From the NCBI GenBank assembly GCA_030407315.1, contig JALQPE010000749.1, forward strand, positions 1 through 64,000: a DNA stretch of 64,000 bases, given 5' to 3'. Made by a program: the position numbers and the translations under genes. Source of the stretch: Asparagopsis taxiformis. Its lineage: Eukaryota; Rhodophyta; Florideophyceae; Bonnemaisoniales; Bonnemaisoniaceae. The notes beneath the pieces are model-generated. The model did not search any database and was not told the origin of the DNA. It saw only the letters and a program-made list of their open reading frames with translations. Below are positions 43,045-52,567 of this stretch, piece by piece. The first letter of the stretch is position 1; each line of letters opens with the position of its first letter.

Positions 43045-46000
43045 TTAAATACTGAACTCGAAACTATCTCTAGATGCTTCCCTTTTGGGTTGCGAGCTCG
43101 CTGGCTTCCGCAATGGATCTATCTCTAGGGTTATCACTGTCTTGCGCTGTGTCGTACTTCGAAGGAGACAGCCACGTGGAGATTTTAGTGTCTCCTTCAC
43201 ACTGTCTTGGAGTTGACATGTTGTCATGGCTCTGTAAGCAGACAGTTGCGCAGTGAGTGTCGCACTGATCACTTTTTCATCAACACATGCCCCTTTTGGA
43301 AGACCGAACTGCGCTGGATCTCGTTGTAAATTGCTGGCGTGCAACTGGTTTTCTATCACATACTGGATGATGGGGTGTGATATGCGATGAGTGCGTAATA
43401 GATTTTGCAGCGCCGAATTGTGTCCGATTTTGGTGAGGGCGTCGGCTGGGTTATCAGCGGAATCTATGAGAGCAATGTTAGAGATGACGTGATCGTTGTA
43501 GGCTTCTCGGGCGGCGGCTATGTCAACCATTAACCGTTTTTTCTGTTGTATACTTTGCGCGAGTTAGCACGTCAGAGAATGATTTTGAGTCCGTCAACAT
43601 TATTATAGGGATTTTCATTCCTGTCATGAGTTCAATGTCATGTCTCAGGATGAATCCAGCGTCGAATCCCGCCGAAAATGCCAGTGTTTCTCCAGCCATA
43701 CTTGAGCGTACAATACTTTTTGCTCTTAATAGAGGCGTAATGTAGAATGCTGCACTTGTTAGAGGCATCAGACAAAATGATAATATATCCAAGTTGAGAG
43801 CGATTATCCGTGCGATTGTTGAAGCTTGAGTCTGTATAAATCAGTATTCTAAGCGTGTCCATGTCGAGCTTAGGATAATTCAGGGAGATCTCTTGAGTTT
43901 TCTGAAGGTGTTTGATAATTTTGTTCGCTTCGCGAATTGATTCCTGGCCAAAGTTTCTTTCCGTCACTTGGGTCAGCATTGAAACAGCGCACGCGATGTC
44001 CGGACGCGTGTTGGTTACCCATGCTAGCTTGTGTCGCATAGAGCGAAAAGTAGCGAAGTTGGTGTCTGACGTCAGTAGTTTTAGTCGGCCGATATAGTCA
44101 CGTTGTGTCATGGTTCGCAACAGACTGTCAGAAGTGCTGCATTGTATGCCGGTAAATGTGAAGTCCTTTTGGCCATTCAGCCTTTTGTCAAGTTTTCTTG
44201 CATCAATTTCTGTAGTTTCGGTTTGTCAGAGGGGAGTGATGCTTGGAGGATGTCATCAACATATGCACCTGACATTGAGATTAGCCGATTGGCTGCTTTG
44301 CGGAAGAAGAATGAGAAATCCCCAGCTAGTTGTTTCATGCGGAGTTCATTAAGGTGGAACTTGGTAATCGTTTCGTGCCAATAGTCACCAGAATCGGTGA
44401 GTCCGTAAAGGGGTAGTATAACTTGCAGTAGTTCGTTTTGTGCCAAATTGAGGATGTTGGGTCGGGTAAAGACTTTTCGCTGTAATTTCGCGCCAGCCTG
44501 AAGGTACGCTTGGGTGACGTCTGATGACCAGATGTCGAATCCCATTATGGTGGCAAGTGCCATCAAGACACGAACGGATGAATGTCTGAGCGTAGTAGAG
44601 TTGTGGACTATCGTGTTCTTGTCACGATCCTTGTGTCCGCCTAGTACAAACCTCGCTTTGTACTTTGTTATGCCGTCGTTTTCCTTGATGGTTAATACGA
44701 ATCTTGACGGGATAACGTTCAGATTATGTCCTTCTTTCTCCATGTCCTCTTTAAGTACAATCCGAAATGTGCCTTTCTCAATTAATCCGAGGAGCTCGTT
44801 GTGTTTCGCATCATCGAACAGGTACTCACGTGGGTCTCCTGCGGGCAAGGTTTCAGTGTGCATGATATTCGATTTCGGACGGGAGTGGTTTGTGTATCCA
44901 ATGGATGCTGCAGTGTCATCTCTTCGGCCGATAGGTGCCGGCTTGACTTGTGCTATATTGAATGGTCTCGGCCCCCTTTGACCGCCGACGTGTATTCTTA
45001 GTTCTTTTCCATTCGCTTCTGCGACAAGGTGAGGTCCTGTAAAGGCCTTGATTCGCTCGCGGTAGATGTACACAAAGTCGCCTGGCATAATGTCGTAATT
45101 TGCGGAAGGTGGTGGCCGTCTTGATATGCCGATTCTTACTCTGTTTCGTGCAACTATCTTCTCGTGTTCGTTTCGTGCCACTATCATGGCGCGCATACGT
45201 TCCTTGTGTGATGGATAGTCACGGGGCGATATGGTTGGTAATCGAGGAAGGGCGCCGAAGACTAGTAGTGACGGGACGAGTCCTTCCGGTCCGACGGTAT
45301 CATTCATCGCCTTCACTGATATCGCGAGTAGTGTAGCGTCGTCGACGGATGGGAAGTCGGCTTGGACTTTGAGATAGATTGTTCGCAGTGTGTGGTGATA
45401 TTTTTCACCTGCTCCCAATGAATTATGACTCTCTGTTCCTGTGTTGCGTAGTTCTATGTTCTGCACTTCGCATGCGTATTTCCATTCTGCTGATACGAAG
45501 ACTGATCCCTGGTCTGTCAACATGGATTCTGGGTATCCCACGTACATGGTAGACCAGTTCCTTAAGAAGGCGTTCCATACTGCTGAGACATTGACTTTGT
45601 GCAGCATACATGCAGCGCTGAAGCGGGTGGCGGCGTCCACCATATGTAGTACTGGTGTTTGTTTTCCATTTTTCGTTGGTAGGTACATGATGTCCAGCAT
45701 TAGTTCTTGGTTAAAGCGCAATTTTTCGTCGTCACGAACACGGAATGTGATCGGTCTGTTCGAGAGTCTGAAGCATTGTTTGCAATTACTCGTAATTTAT
45801 TGCAGAATTTCCTTATTATTCGGAGTCATATCTTCTGGTTTCGCTCGCTGAAGGAGGTTGTAAAGTTTCTGCACGCTTGGATGTAGTAAGTGTTGATGCA
45901 ACCTCAATAGTTGTGCCTTGTTGAACATCACGCTTGATATCGGTTCCCAACGTAGGTATCCGTGTCCACCGCGTCGTGTGACGGGCATTGTCCAGTCGTC

Positions 46001-46360
46001 ATGTACGCATTGAAGTTCATTTCTTACGGAGAGGAATTGCAAACCGTTTGTAGTATACGTGGCAATTCCGAATTGCAAATATTTACGTTTTTTCCGCGGA
46101 ATTCGAATCTCGGCGGACACGACCGGCGACAGCAATGCACGAACATTGCTGGCGCATGCGCGCGCGCAACCGGCACACGTGTGCAACGAACGTACTGGCA
46201 ACGGCCAACGGACCAACGGGTCCCTACGTGTGACCCACAAGGTCCTTTCCCATTCGGGGACGTTACGAACAGTGTTTACACTGTAAAGCGATGCCATCGT
46301 GGCCATATAGGTATTGGCATCGTGCCGGGAGGGAAAGGGGACAAGACAACGATCGAGCAA
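43045..46360 (-). pseudogene. pol of copia C: integrase, RT, RNase H, several lesions
   Basis: 45797-46360 carries a pre-integrase zinc motif (LHQHLLHPSVQ); an in-frame TAA (about 45797) precedes the cysteines (CKQC). 44177-45721 carries the integrase core (LMLDIMYL, LTDQGSVF, NSLGAGEKYHHTL) and RT (FDIWSSDVTQAYLQA, LPLYGLTDSGDYW, active site AYVDDIL). A frameshift near 44175 leads to 43638-44120 (TRPDIACAVS, YTDSSFNN). Further shifts lead to 43523-43792 and 43045-43530 (VDIAAAREAYNDHVIS, NPADALTK), the RNase H end. The motif set resembles copia lineages common in fungi and oomycetes; this is a recollection of motifs, not a search. Confidence 0.8.
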
Positions 46361-46812
46361 CGGCTCTAGTCTACGACTAACTTCTACGTTTTACGTTTAC
46401 GTTCTGCCTAACGAGGCTTCGTCTCCGTCGAGCTGCGTACTCCCTACCCATCGCCGCACGTAAGGCTGATTGCGTGTAGTGCCTCCGGGCTTGGTTGAGA
46501 GCGCCTCCGGTGACGTACCACCTCGTTTGCTAACGTAATCCTCGCGTGGATTGTTGCGTCGTGACGCTCGTGTCTACTCGCTAACCACTCTACCTTCTAC
46601 CGTTCTAACAATACAGTCAAACACCAGCGGGTGGACTGCTCGTTTCGTTTCGTAAGGACAGCGTGTCCGTAGCTCGTACCAGCTATCTAGAACTAACGTT
46701 GTTCCACACTGCTCTCTCGACCTAGAAGTTGCTACGAGCATAACGACAACCAACGAGGTTGAGCTCTTTTACGTTAACGAAAAGCTACGTGCTACGCTAC
46801 AGACGACGGTCT
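46361..46812. other. Non-coding stretch before the gag-like frame
   Basis: No gene recognised. It is rich in ACGTT and CTACG and differs in composition from the flanking copia element. It could be an LTR and leader for the frame that follows, but no second LTR copy was found in the window. Confidence 0.3.
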
Positions 46813-47253
46813 ATGAATTACGCTGTGTCGAATTCCAGCGCGTCGCCCAGGCAACCGTTGCCAACGTCAGCGGACGCCGAAGCCGACGTGGCCTTGTCAG
46901 CAGAAGCGATCTTCGCGACTGATCGATCTATCCCGCCGGATATCGAGGCGATCGGCCAGCTACCACGTACGGTAAGCCCGTTTGAGTCCGTGAGTATGGA
47001 CCCCGCAACGCGCGGTCAGCTCAACGAAGGGAACGTGACTCCCACGGCACTACGCGTAGTGTACGAAGACCTTCGAGGTCACATCGAAAGGGCGAGCGAC
47101 GCGGCCGTCGACGAAGCCGTAAGGCAGAGACTCGGAGTCTCGGAGCGCGAAGCTCGTGCGTTACGTGAACGCTCAGCGACCCTCGAACGGGAAACGAAGA
47201 TTTACGAAACCGTCTCTCCGCCGTGGAGGGAAGACTCGACTCGTTTGTCGTAG
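46813..47253 (+). CDS. Hypothetical coiled-coil protein, possibly truncated gag
   Basis: The frame from the ATG at 46813 (an earlier in-frame ATG is at 46759) gives about 146 residues. The C-terminal half is a charged heptad-like helix (VYEDLRGHIERASDAAVDEA, LERETKIYETV) typical of coiled coils. Near 47215 another frame continues smoothly (VEGRLDSFVVVFNEIVAGRS ...) to 47426, so a frameshift has probably split one protein of about 205 residues. No enzyme motif. A gag protein is suggested only by its setting among retroelements. Confidence 0.35.
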   Translation: MNYAVSNSSASPRQPLPTSADAEADVALSAEAIFATDRSIPPDIEAIGQLPRTVSPFESVSMDPATRGQLNEGNVTPTALRVVYEDLRGHIERASDAAVDEAVRQRLGVSEREARALRERSATLERETKIYETVSPPWREDSTRLS

Positions 47254-47403
47254 TATTCAACGAAATCGTCGCTGGACGTTCCGCTCCGCCGAGCGGAAGC
47301 GATCCGAATTACGAAGAAGGCTCGCGCGCCTATAACTCGCAATCCTCCCCGGCCGTTCCGGGAGGATACCCACGAACACCCACTACGGTGTTGGGAATGG
47401 AAA

Positions 47404-47640
47404 AAGACAGTAAATTTACTGTCTGAGACAGTAAAAATTACTGTCTGGCCAAGACAGTGCGCGGAGACAGTAAAATTTACTGTCTGGAAATTTCAGAATA
47501 CTGCTGCAGCAATAAACTGGCACGAAATCTGGACAGTACCAAAACAGTAAAATTTACTGTCCAGAACAGTAAATTTTACTGTCCGGAAGTGTTGCCGCCA
47601 GACAGTATGTGCAGACAGTACATTTTACTGTCTGAGGCAA
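47404..47640. repeat. Array of GACAGTAAA palindromes
   Basis: Six inverted repeats built on GACAGTAAATTTACTGTC, starting near 47406, 47427, 47466, 47545, 47565 and 47614, with perfect or one-mismatch arms of 8-10 bases. Extra half sites (GACAGT or ACTGTC) continue to about 47755. Spacing is irregular. It follows the gag-like frame and no confident gene overlaps it. Confidence 0.9.
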
Positions 47641-47844
47641 TGCATTGTATTGGATTACTGCACTGTCTGGGGAAATCTGTAGACAGTAGTGTAGATAGCA
47701 AATTATTGTCTGCGGGTAGAACAGTGCATTGGTTGACAAGACTGTCTGGTGGAGTGGACTTGAGAGGAAATAAACTGCGTATTGTGATTGTGAAGGTAGA
47801 TAATCTGGTACTAGGCCTGCGTAGTAAGATGGCTGAAACTAAAG

Positions 47845-48075
47845 TTGAAGTGCAGCATTGGAATTCAAGACTGGTTTCCTCATACTGCCTATCGACAAGT
47901 ACAAATGGAATTGAAAGAGACAAGGAAAAGAAAGAAGATTATGATTGATGGTACTACGGGACATCCAAGTTTTCGTGAGAGCGATGGAGAAATGTATACT
48001 ATATTGTGTGAGGAGGCACAAGAAGTGTGCATTAGAGCTGCACGGGAGAGTATGCGGCGTGAGGGAGTAGTTTAG
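47845..48075 (+). CDS. Small hypothetical frame, 76 residues
   Basis: The C-terminal 40 residues (TGHPSFRESDGEMYTILCEE ...) look protein-like, but there is no recognised family and the upstream part overlaps a different 163-residue frame. It may be a fragment of a decayed gene. Confidence 0.2.
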   Translation: MKCSIGIQDWFPHTAYRQVQMELKETRKRKKIMIDGTTGHPSFRESDGEMYTILCEEAQEVCIRAARESMRREGVV

Positions 48076-48544
48076 TCGAACGGCTGGTTTGGAGTATTGA
48101 GCTGTACGCGCATCGGCCATGGGCACGTGCAGAGCGTGGCTGTCACTTGCGAATAGAATCAAATGTAGTTCTGTAGTGATGGGAGATAACATTATTGTCC
48201 CTAGCACCACCGGTTTCAACCAAGAACACCAATTGACGCCTTGAGAGGAAAGAACAAAATTTTTACATGGCTGATTATTGTTCAGTTTGAGAGCCTTTTA
48301 CGATCACAGTTTTGATGCGCCGAGTGGATCAAACCGTAGATTGTTGGAGTCTGATCCAGTGCGGTCTTCACGTTGCGTCTGGTGAGGTGTACAAGTGGTG
48401 GAGATATGCTGACATTTAAAACATCACCAGCGTGTGGAACAGCCTATGCGCGAGCAGAATGTGTGTTGAGACAGGTGTACGGAAATTGGGGCGAGAGGCA
48501 CACAGAAAGGCTGAACGCAAGATAACGTCTGTGTTCTCGGAAAT

Positions 48545-48810
48545 GGACGCGGACGTCCACAACCTCTAGTACACCTAGTATTACTAGGCGGACGTCCATG
48601 TTCTCCAGTATTTTTGGATGTCCGCCTAGAACCGGACGTCCATGTGGTCTAGTACGTCTAGTATTACTAGGGCGACATTCATTGTTTCTAGTACCACGGA
48701 TGTCCCCCTCGGGATGGACTTCCGCCATGTCTATGTCCACCTAGGACGGGCGCCGGTTCAGAAATTCAAAAATTTCGAGCCCAGAAATTTCTGCCGCCGT
48801 GCTCGACATG
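48545..48810. repeat. Cluster of GGACGTCC / GGATGTCC motifs
   Basis: GGACGTCC occurs near 48552, 48590 and 48634, and GGATGTCC near 48616, 48705 and 48801. Two copies of the palindrome CTAGTATTACTAG (48575, 48658) and an inverted pair CTAGGCGGACGTCC / GGATGTCCGCCTAG lie among them. The same GGACGTCC box with CCGGACGTCCAT context recurs in the large repeats from 50150 on. Confidence 0.75.
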
Positions 48811-50149
48811 GATGTCCGCATCCATCACGGCGACCACTCTATTTTTCCTTGTCGGTCGACTCCAATTTCGTCTTTAATTTTTTCATCCTCTCGCTCACAC
48901 CCCCTTCCAGTTGGTGCTCACCTCCTCCGTACTGTACCTCAAACACCCCCAATACCACTCTAGCACGCATTTTTAGCTACCTATCCCCGCTTCCACGGTG
49001 CACACCTCCATTCCATACCTACTTTTCTGCTCTACCGTACAGATTTCGTATAACCAGTCCTCATAATACCTCAGAATAGGGCAAAAACACCCCTATCTCC
49101 TCGACCATGCTCTCCCCCATCACCTTTGCAACGTATTGTTCTTCAATACCCTCTCTCCTCTACCTTCAACCCCTCTCCTTCGCCCTCTCCACAAACTTCC
49201 CCTGCAGCTTACTCTTCCAAAACCTCTCACTCCCCATCCCGTACCCGACCTGCTCCACCCCTCCCTCCCTCAGCTGCTCCATGCCCCCACGCCATCCGCA
49301 TCTTCGATACCGTATACACCACCACAACTGGCCCACGCTCCCGCTCCCCCCGCCGTCTCCCCAGAAACCTCCCCGCTCTGAAACACATATCAACCCCCCA
49401 CTTCGCACCCTTCCTCCCACTCCCCTCCCTCCCCAAATACAATAACCCCCTTCTTCTCCATCACATCCCCACTCACCACAGCCAGAACAGACCTTCCCGC
49501 CTCTTTCTCCTCACTTTCCTAAAACCCCCTCCTCTCGGCGCCTTCAACCGCACCCTCCTACGGTCCCACCTAAACACCTCCTCCGCCCTCACTACCCCAA
49601 CACCCCGCAGCGTCTCCCAATCCCCATAATATGCTTTTCGGCACTCCTCTCCGAATCACACTCCATTCTAAACCCGCACTCCGTACATTTCCACCTCCCC
49701 CTGTACCATCCCAGGATTCCATCCCCCCTTAGAACACATCCTCATACCACAGAAGAATTTTCTTCCTCTCATACCTCATCCTTGAAACCTCCATCTCCTC
49801 CATGTAAATTTCGATGTAAATATTTTCTCCACTATGCAATCTCAAACATGTATGAGCCTATGACTTTCCGCTTTGTCAACCCTGAATATTGGTACTCATG
49901 TATTCATAAAATAGGGCCACCCACATCCCTATCCCGTTCTGCAAGCTTTACAAACCACTAGACGCATACTCCAGAACTATACAACAAACACTACTCGCTA
50001 TTTCAGACGACGCGGTACACAAGTAGCGTAGTCTCAACCTTCCGTGCAGCCTTCCCTGATGCGTACAAGTGCGAAACACGTCTAGACTACTACTACTACG
50101 ATATAGTATATCAGAAGTGACTGCTGGAATTTTCGGCACAGGAGATGCT
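48811..50149. other. Pyrimidine-rich region without supported gene
   Basis: From about 48880 to 49760 the plus strand is strongly C/T-rich. Long open frames on either strand here follow from composition (Pro/Ser/Leu on plus, Gly/Arg on minus) and overlap in several phases. No domain recognised. A decayed gene on the minus strand is possible but unproven. Confidence 0.4.
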
Positions 50150-52300
50150 GGGCCACCAAATTGATTTTTCGGAAATTTTAGAATTTCTGGGCTGGCCAGC
50201 AATGCAATCGAGCTGGACATCCACCGGACGTCCATTTCAGGTTGGTCGTGAGAGAGCGGGGCGGGACCATGATGGAACAAGGACCAAGACCTGTCCCTGG
50301 CGTATTGAGCCTGAAATGACCCTTCGTCAGACGCCATTTAGCCTTACAGTTGGTGCTTACAGAAGCCAGTGATGACCCCGCTCGGGGCGGCGGTCGGTTC
50401 CTGGGGCCGTTGTGGCCAAATTAGACACCCTGATTTGAATTAAAATTTGGGCTATTCTCAAAAACATGCACATGTGAACATGTTTTTGAGATGGGGGTGT
50501 GCCGTACGGCACAATCGACCGCCCAAATCGATGTTTTTGCAATTATTTTTTGTGCCCGAAATTGTAGAATTTCTGGGCTGGCCAGCAATGCAATCGAGCT
50601 GGACATCCACCGGACGTCCATTTCAGGTTGGTCGTGAGAGAGCGGGGCGGGACCATGATGGAACAAGGACCAAGACCTGTCCCTGGCGTATTGAGCCTGA
50701 AATTGACCCTTCGTCAGACGCCATTTAGCCTTACAGTTGGTGCTTACAGAAGCCAGTGATAGCCCCGATCGGGGCCGGTGGCCGGTGCCTGGGCCGTTGT
50801 GGCCAAATTAGACACCCTGATTTGAATTAAAATTTGGGCTATTCTCAAAAACATGCACATGTGAACATGTTTTTGAGATGGGGGTGTGCCGTACGGCACA
50901 ATCGACCGCCCAAATCGATGTTTTTGCAATATTTTTTGTGCCCGAAATTTTAGAATTTCTGGGCTGGCCAGCAATGCAATCGAGCTGGACATCCACCGGA
51001 CGTCCATTTCAGGTTGGTCGTGAGAGAGCGGGGCGGGACCATGATGGAACAAGGACCAAGACCTGTCCCTGGCGTATTGAGCCTGAATTGACCCTTCGTC
51101 AGACGCCATTTAGCCTTACAGTTGGTGCTTACAGAAGCCAGTGATGACCCCGCTCGGGGCGGCGGTCGGTTCCTGGGGCCGTTGTGGCCAAATTAGACAC
51201 CCTGATTTGAATTAAAATTTGGGCTATTCTCAAAAACATGCACATGTGAACATGTTTTTGAGATGGGGGTGTGCCGTACGGCACAATCGACCGCCCAAAT
51301 CGATGTTTTTTGCAATATTTTTCTGTGCCCGAAATTTTAGAATTTCTGGGCTGGCCAGCAATGCAATCGAGCTGGACATCCACCGGACGTCCATTTCAGG
51401 TTGGTCGTGAGAGAGCGGGGCGGGACCATGATGGAACAAGGACCAAGACCTGTCCCTGGCGTATTGAGCCTGAAATTGACCCTTCGTCAGACGCCATTTA
51501 GCCTTACAGTTGGTGCTTACAGAAGCCAGTGATAGCCCCGATCGGGGCCGGTGGCCGGTGCCTGGGGCCGTTGTGGCCAAATTAGACACCCTGATTTGAA
51601 TTAAAATTTGGGCTATTCTCAAAAACATGCACATGTGAACATGTTTTTGAGATGGGGGTGTGCCGTACGGCACAATCGACCCGCCCAAATCGTTGATTTT
51701 TGCAAGATTTTTTGTGCCCGAAATTGTAGAATTTCTGGGCTGGCCAGCAGTGCATCTGAGATGGACATCCACCGGACGTCCATTTCAGGTTGGTCGTGTG
51801 CTGCCTACATCCACGCATTGCAGCAACTAAGCAGGCGAGTTCACTACTCATACAAAGTGCACGGAATACGAGTAACGTGATGGGTGAGTAGTGTTTGTCG
51901 TGGAGGAGTAAGGCAGGACCATGATGGAACAGGGGAAACGATGTCACCCTAGCATAACTTAGGCTTGAAGCCTGGAATCGACCCATCGTTAGGCGCCATT
52001 TAGCCTTACAGTTAGTGCTTACAGAAGCCAGTGATGACCCCGCTCGGGGCGGCGGTTCCGGTGCCTGGGGCCGTTGTGGCCAAATTAGACACCCTGATTT
52101 GAATTAAAATTTGGGCTATTCTCAAAAACATGCACATGTGAACATGTTTTTGAGATGGGGGTGTGCCGTACGGCACAATCGACCGCCCAAATCGATGTTT
52201 TTTGCAATATTTTTTTGTGCCCGAAATTGTAGAATTTCTGGGCCGGCCAGGAATGCATCTGAGTTGGACATCCACCGGACGTCCATTTCAGGTGATCGTG
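50150..52300 (+). repeat. Left array of palindrome-rich 390-bp repeats
   Basis: A partial unit (50150-50425) is followed by units starting GACACCCTGATTTGAATT at about 50428, 50814, 51197, 51589 and 52090, the last partial. Three units are 380-392 bp; the unit at 51589 is about 500 bp, with a different inner segment that recurs at 57045-57240. Each unit contains a long inverted repeat CTCAAAAACATG ... CATGTTTTTGAG around CACATGTG, the palindrome GTGCCGTACGGCAC, and GGACATCC-ACC-GGACGTCC. Reading frames across it are repeats of themselves and are not taken as genes. It ends about 270 bp from the stop of the ParB/dioxygenase gene. Confidence 0.95.
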
Positions 52301-52567
52301 TATCGTGCACGTCCAGCCATTACCAGAAGCAAGTTGGCGATGAAGCACGTATAAACCCAATTGTTCTGCTATTTCTAGCATAGACCATCGAGTCTAGAGA
52401 TGTGAGGGAATCGTCCTGGAATCATGCTCCAACCCACTAGGGAATGGACAATCTAGTTTGAAAGCATGGAACGGAAGTGCATTATAGTAGGTTCATAGAT
52501 TGAAAGTGATAAAGGAGATGATTATATTCTCGATAATTGTTTGCTAAAGTAGTTGTTGTTAAGATAT

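Larger units (their letters stand above)
42632..46360 (-). mobile_element. Divergent Ty1/copia retrotransposon C, decayed
   Basis: Pol on the minus strand runs from the protease/integrase junction (near 46130) to RNase H (43045). After the stop, GTGGTAGG and then TGTAGAACATCC (about 43037) suggest a short polypurine tract and the LTR start. The LTR would extend to about 42632, where the TIR relic resumes (ACACA/TGGAG). The 5' LTR and gag are missing and may be cut off by the sequence at 46361-47260. The element belongs to another copia lineage than A and B, with YVDD and a VDIAAAREAY-type RNase H. Confidence 0.75.

Noticed and set aside
47457..47948. 163-residue frame across the GACAGTAAA palindrome array
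   Set aside because: Its first half is a translation of the palindromes; no domain or start context.
49107..49629. Overlapping proline-rich frames (plus) and glycine/arginine-rich frames (minus)
   Set aside because: Open in several phases at once because the DNA is strongly pyrimidine-rich; no motif and no stable start.
50150..52300. CRISPR-like array
   Set aside because: Units are about 390 bp and almost wholly repeated, without short repeats separated by unique spacers; eukaryotic setting.
50145..52383. Repeated frames of 60-180 residues inside the 390-bp repeats
   Set aside because: The same short peptides recur in every unit on both strands and follow the repeat, palindromes included; no sign of codon-level constraint.
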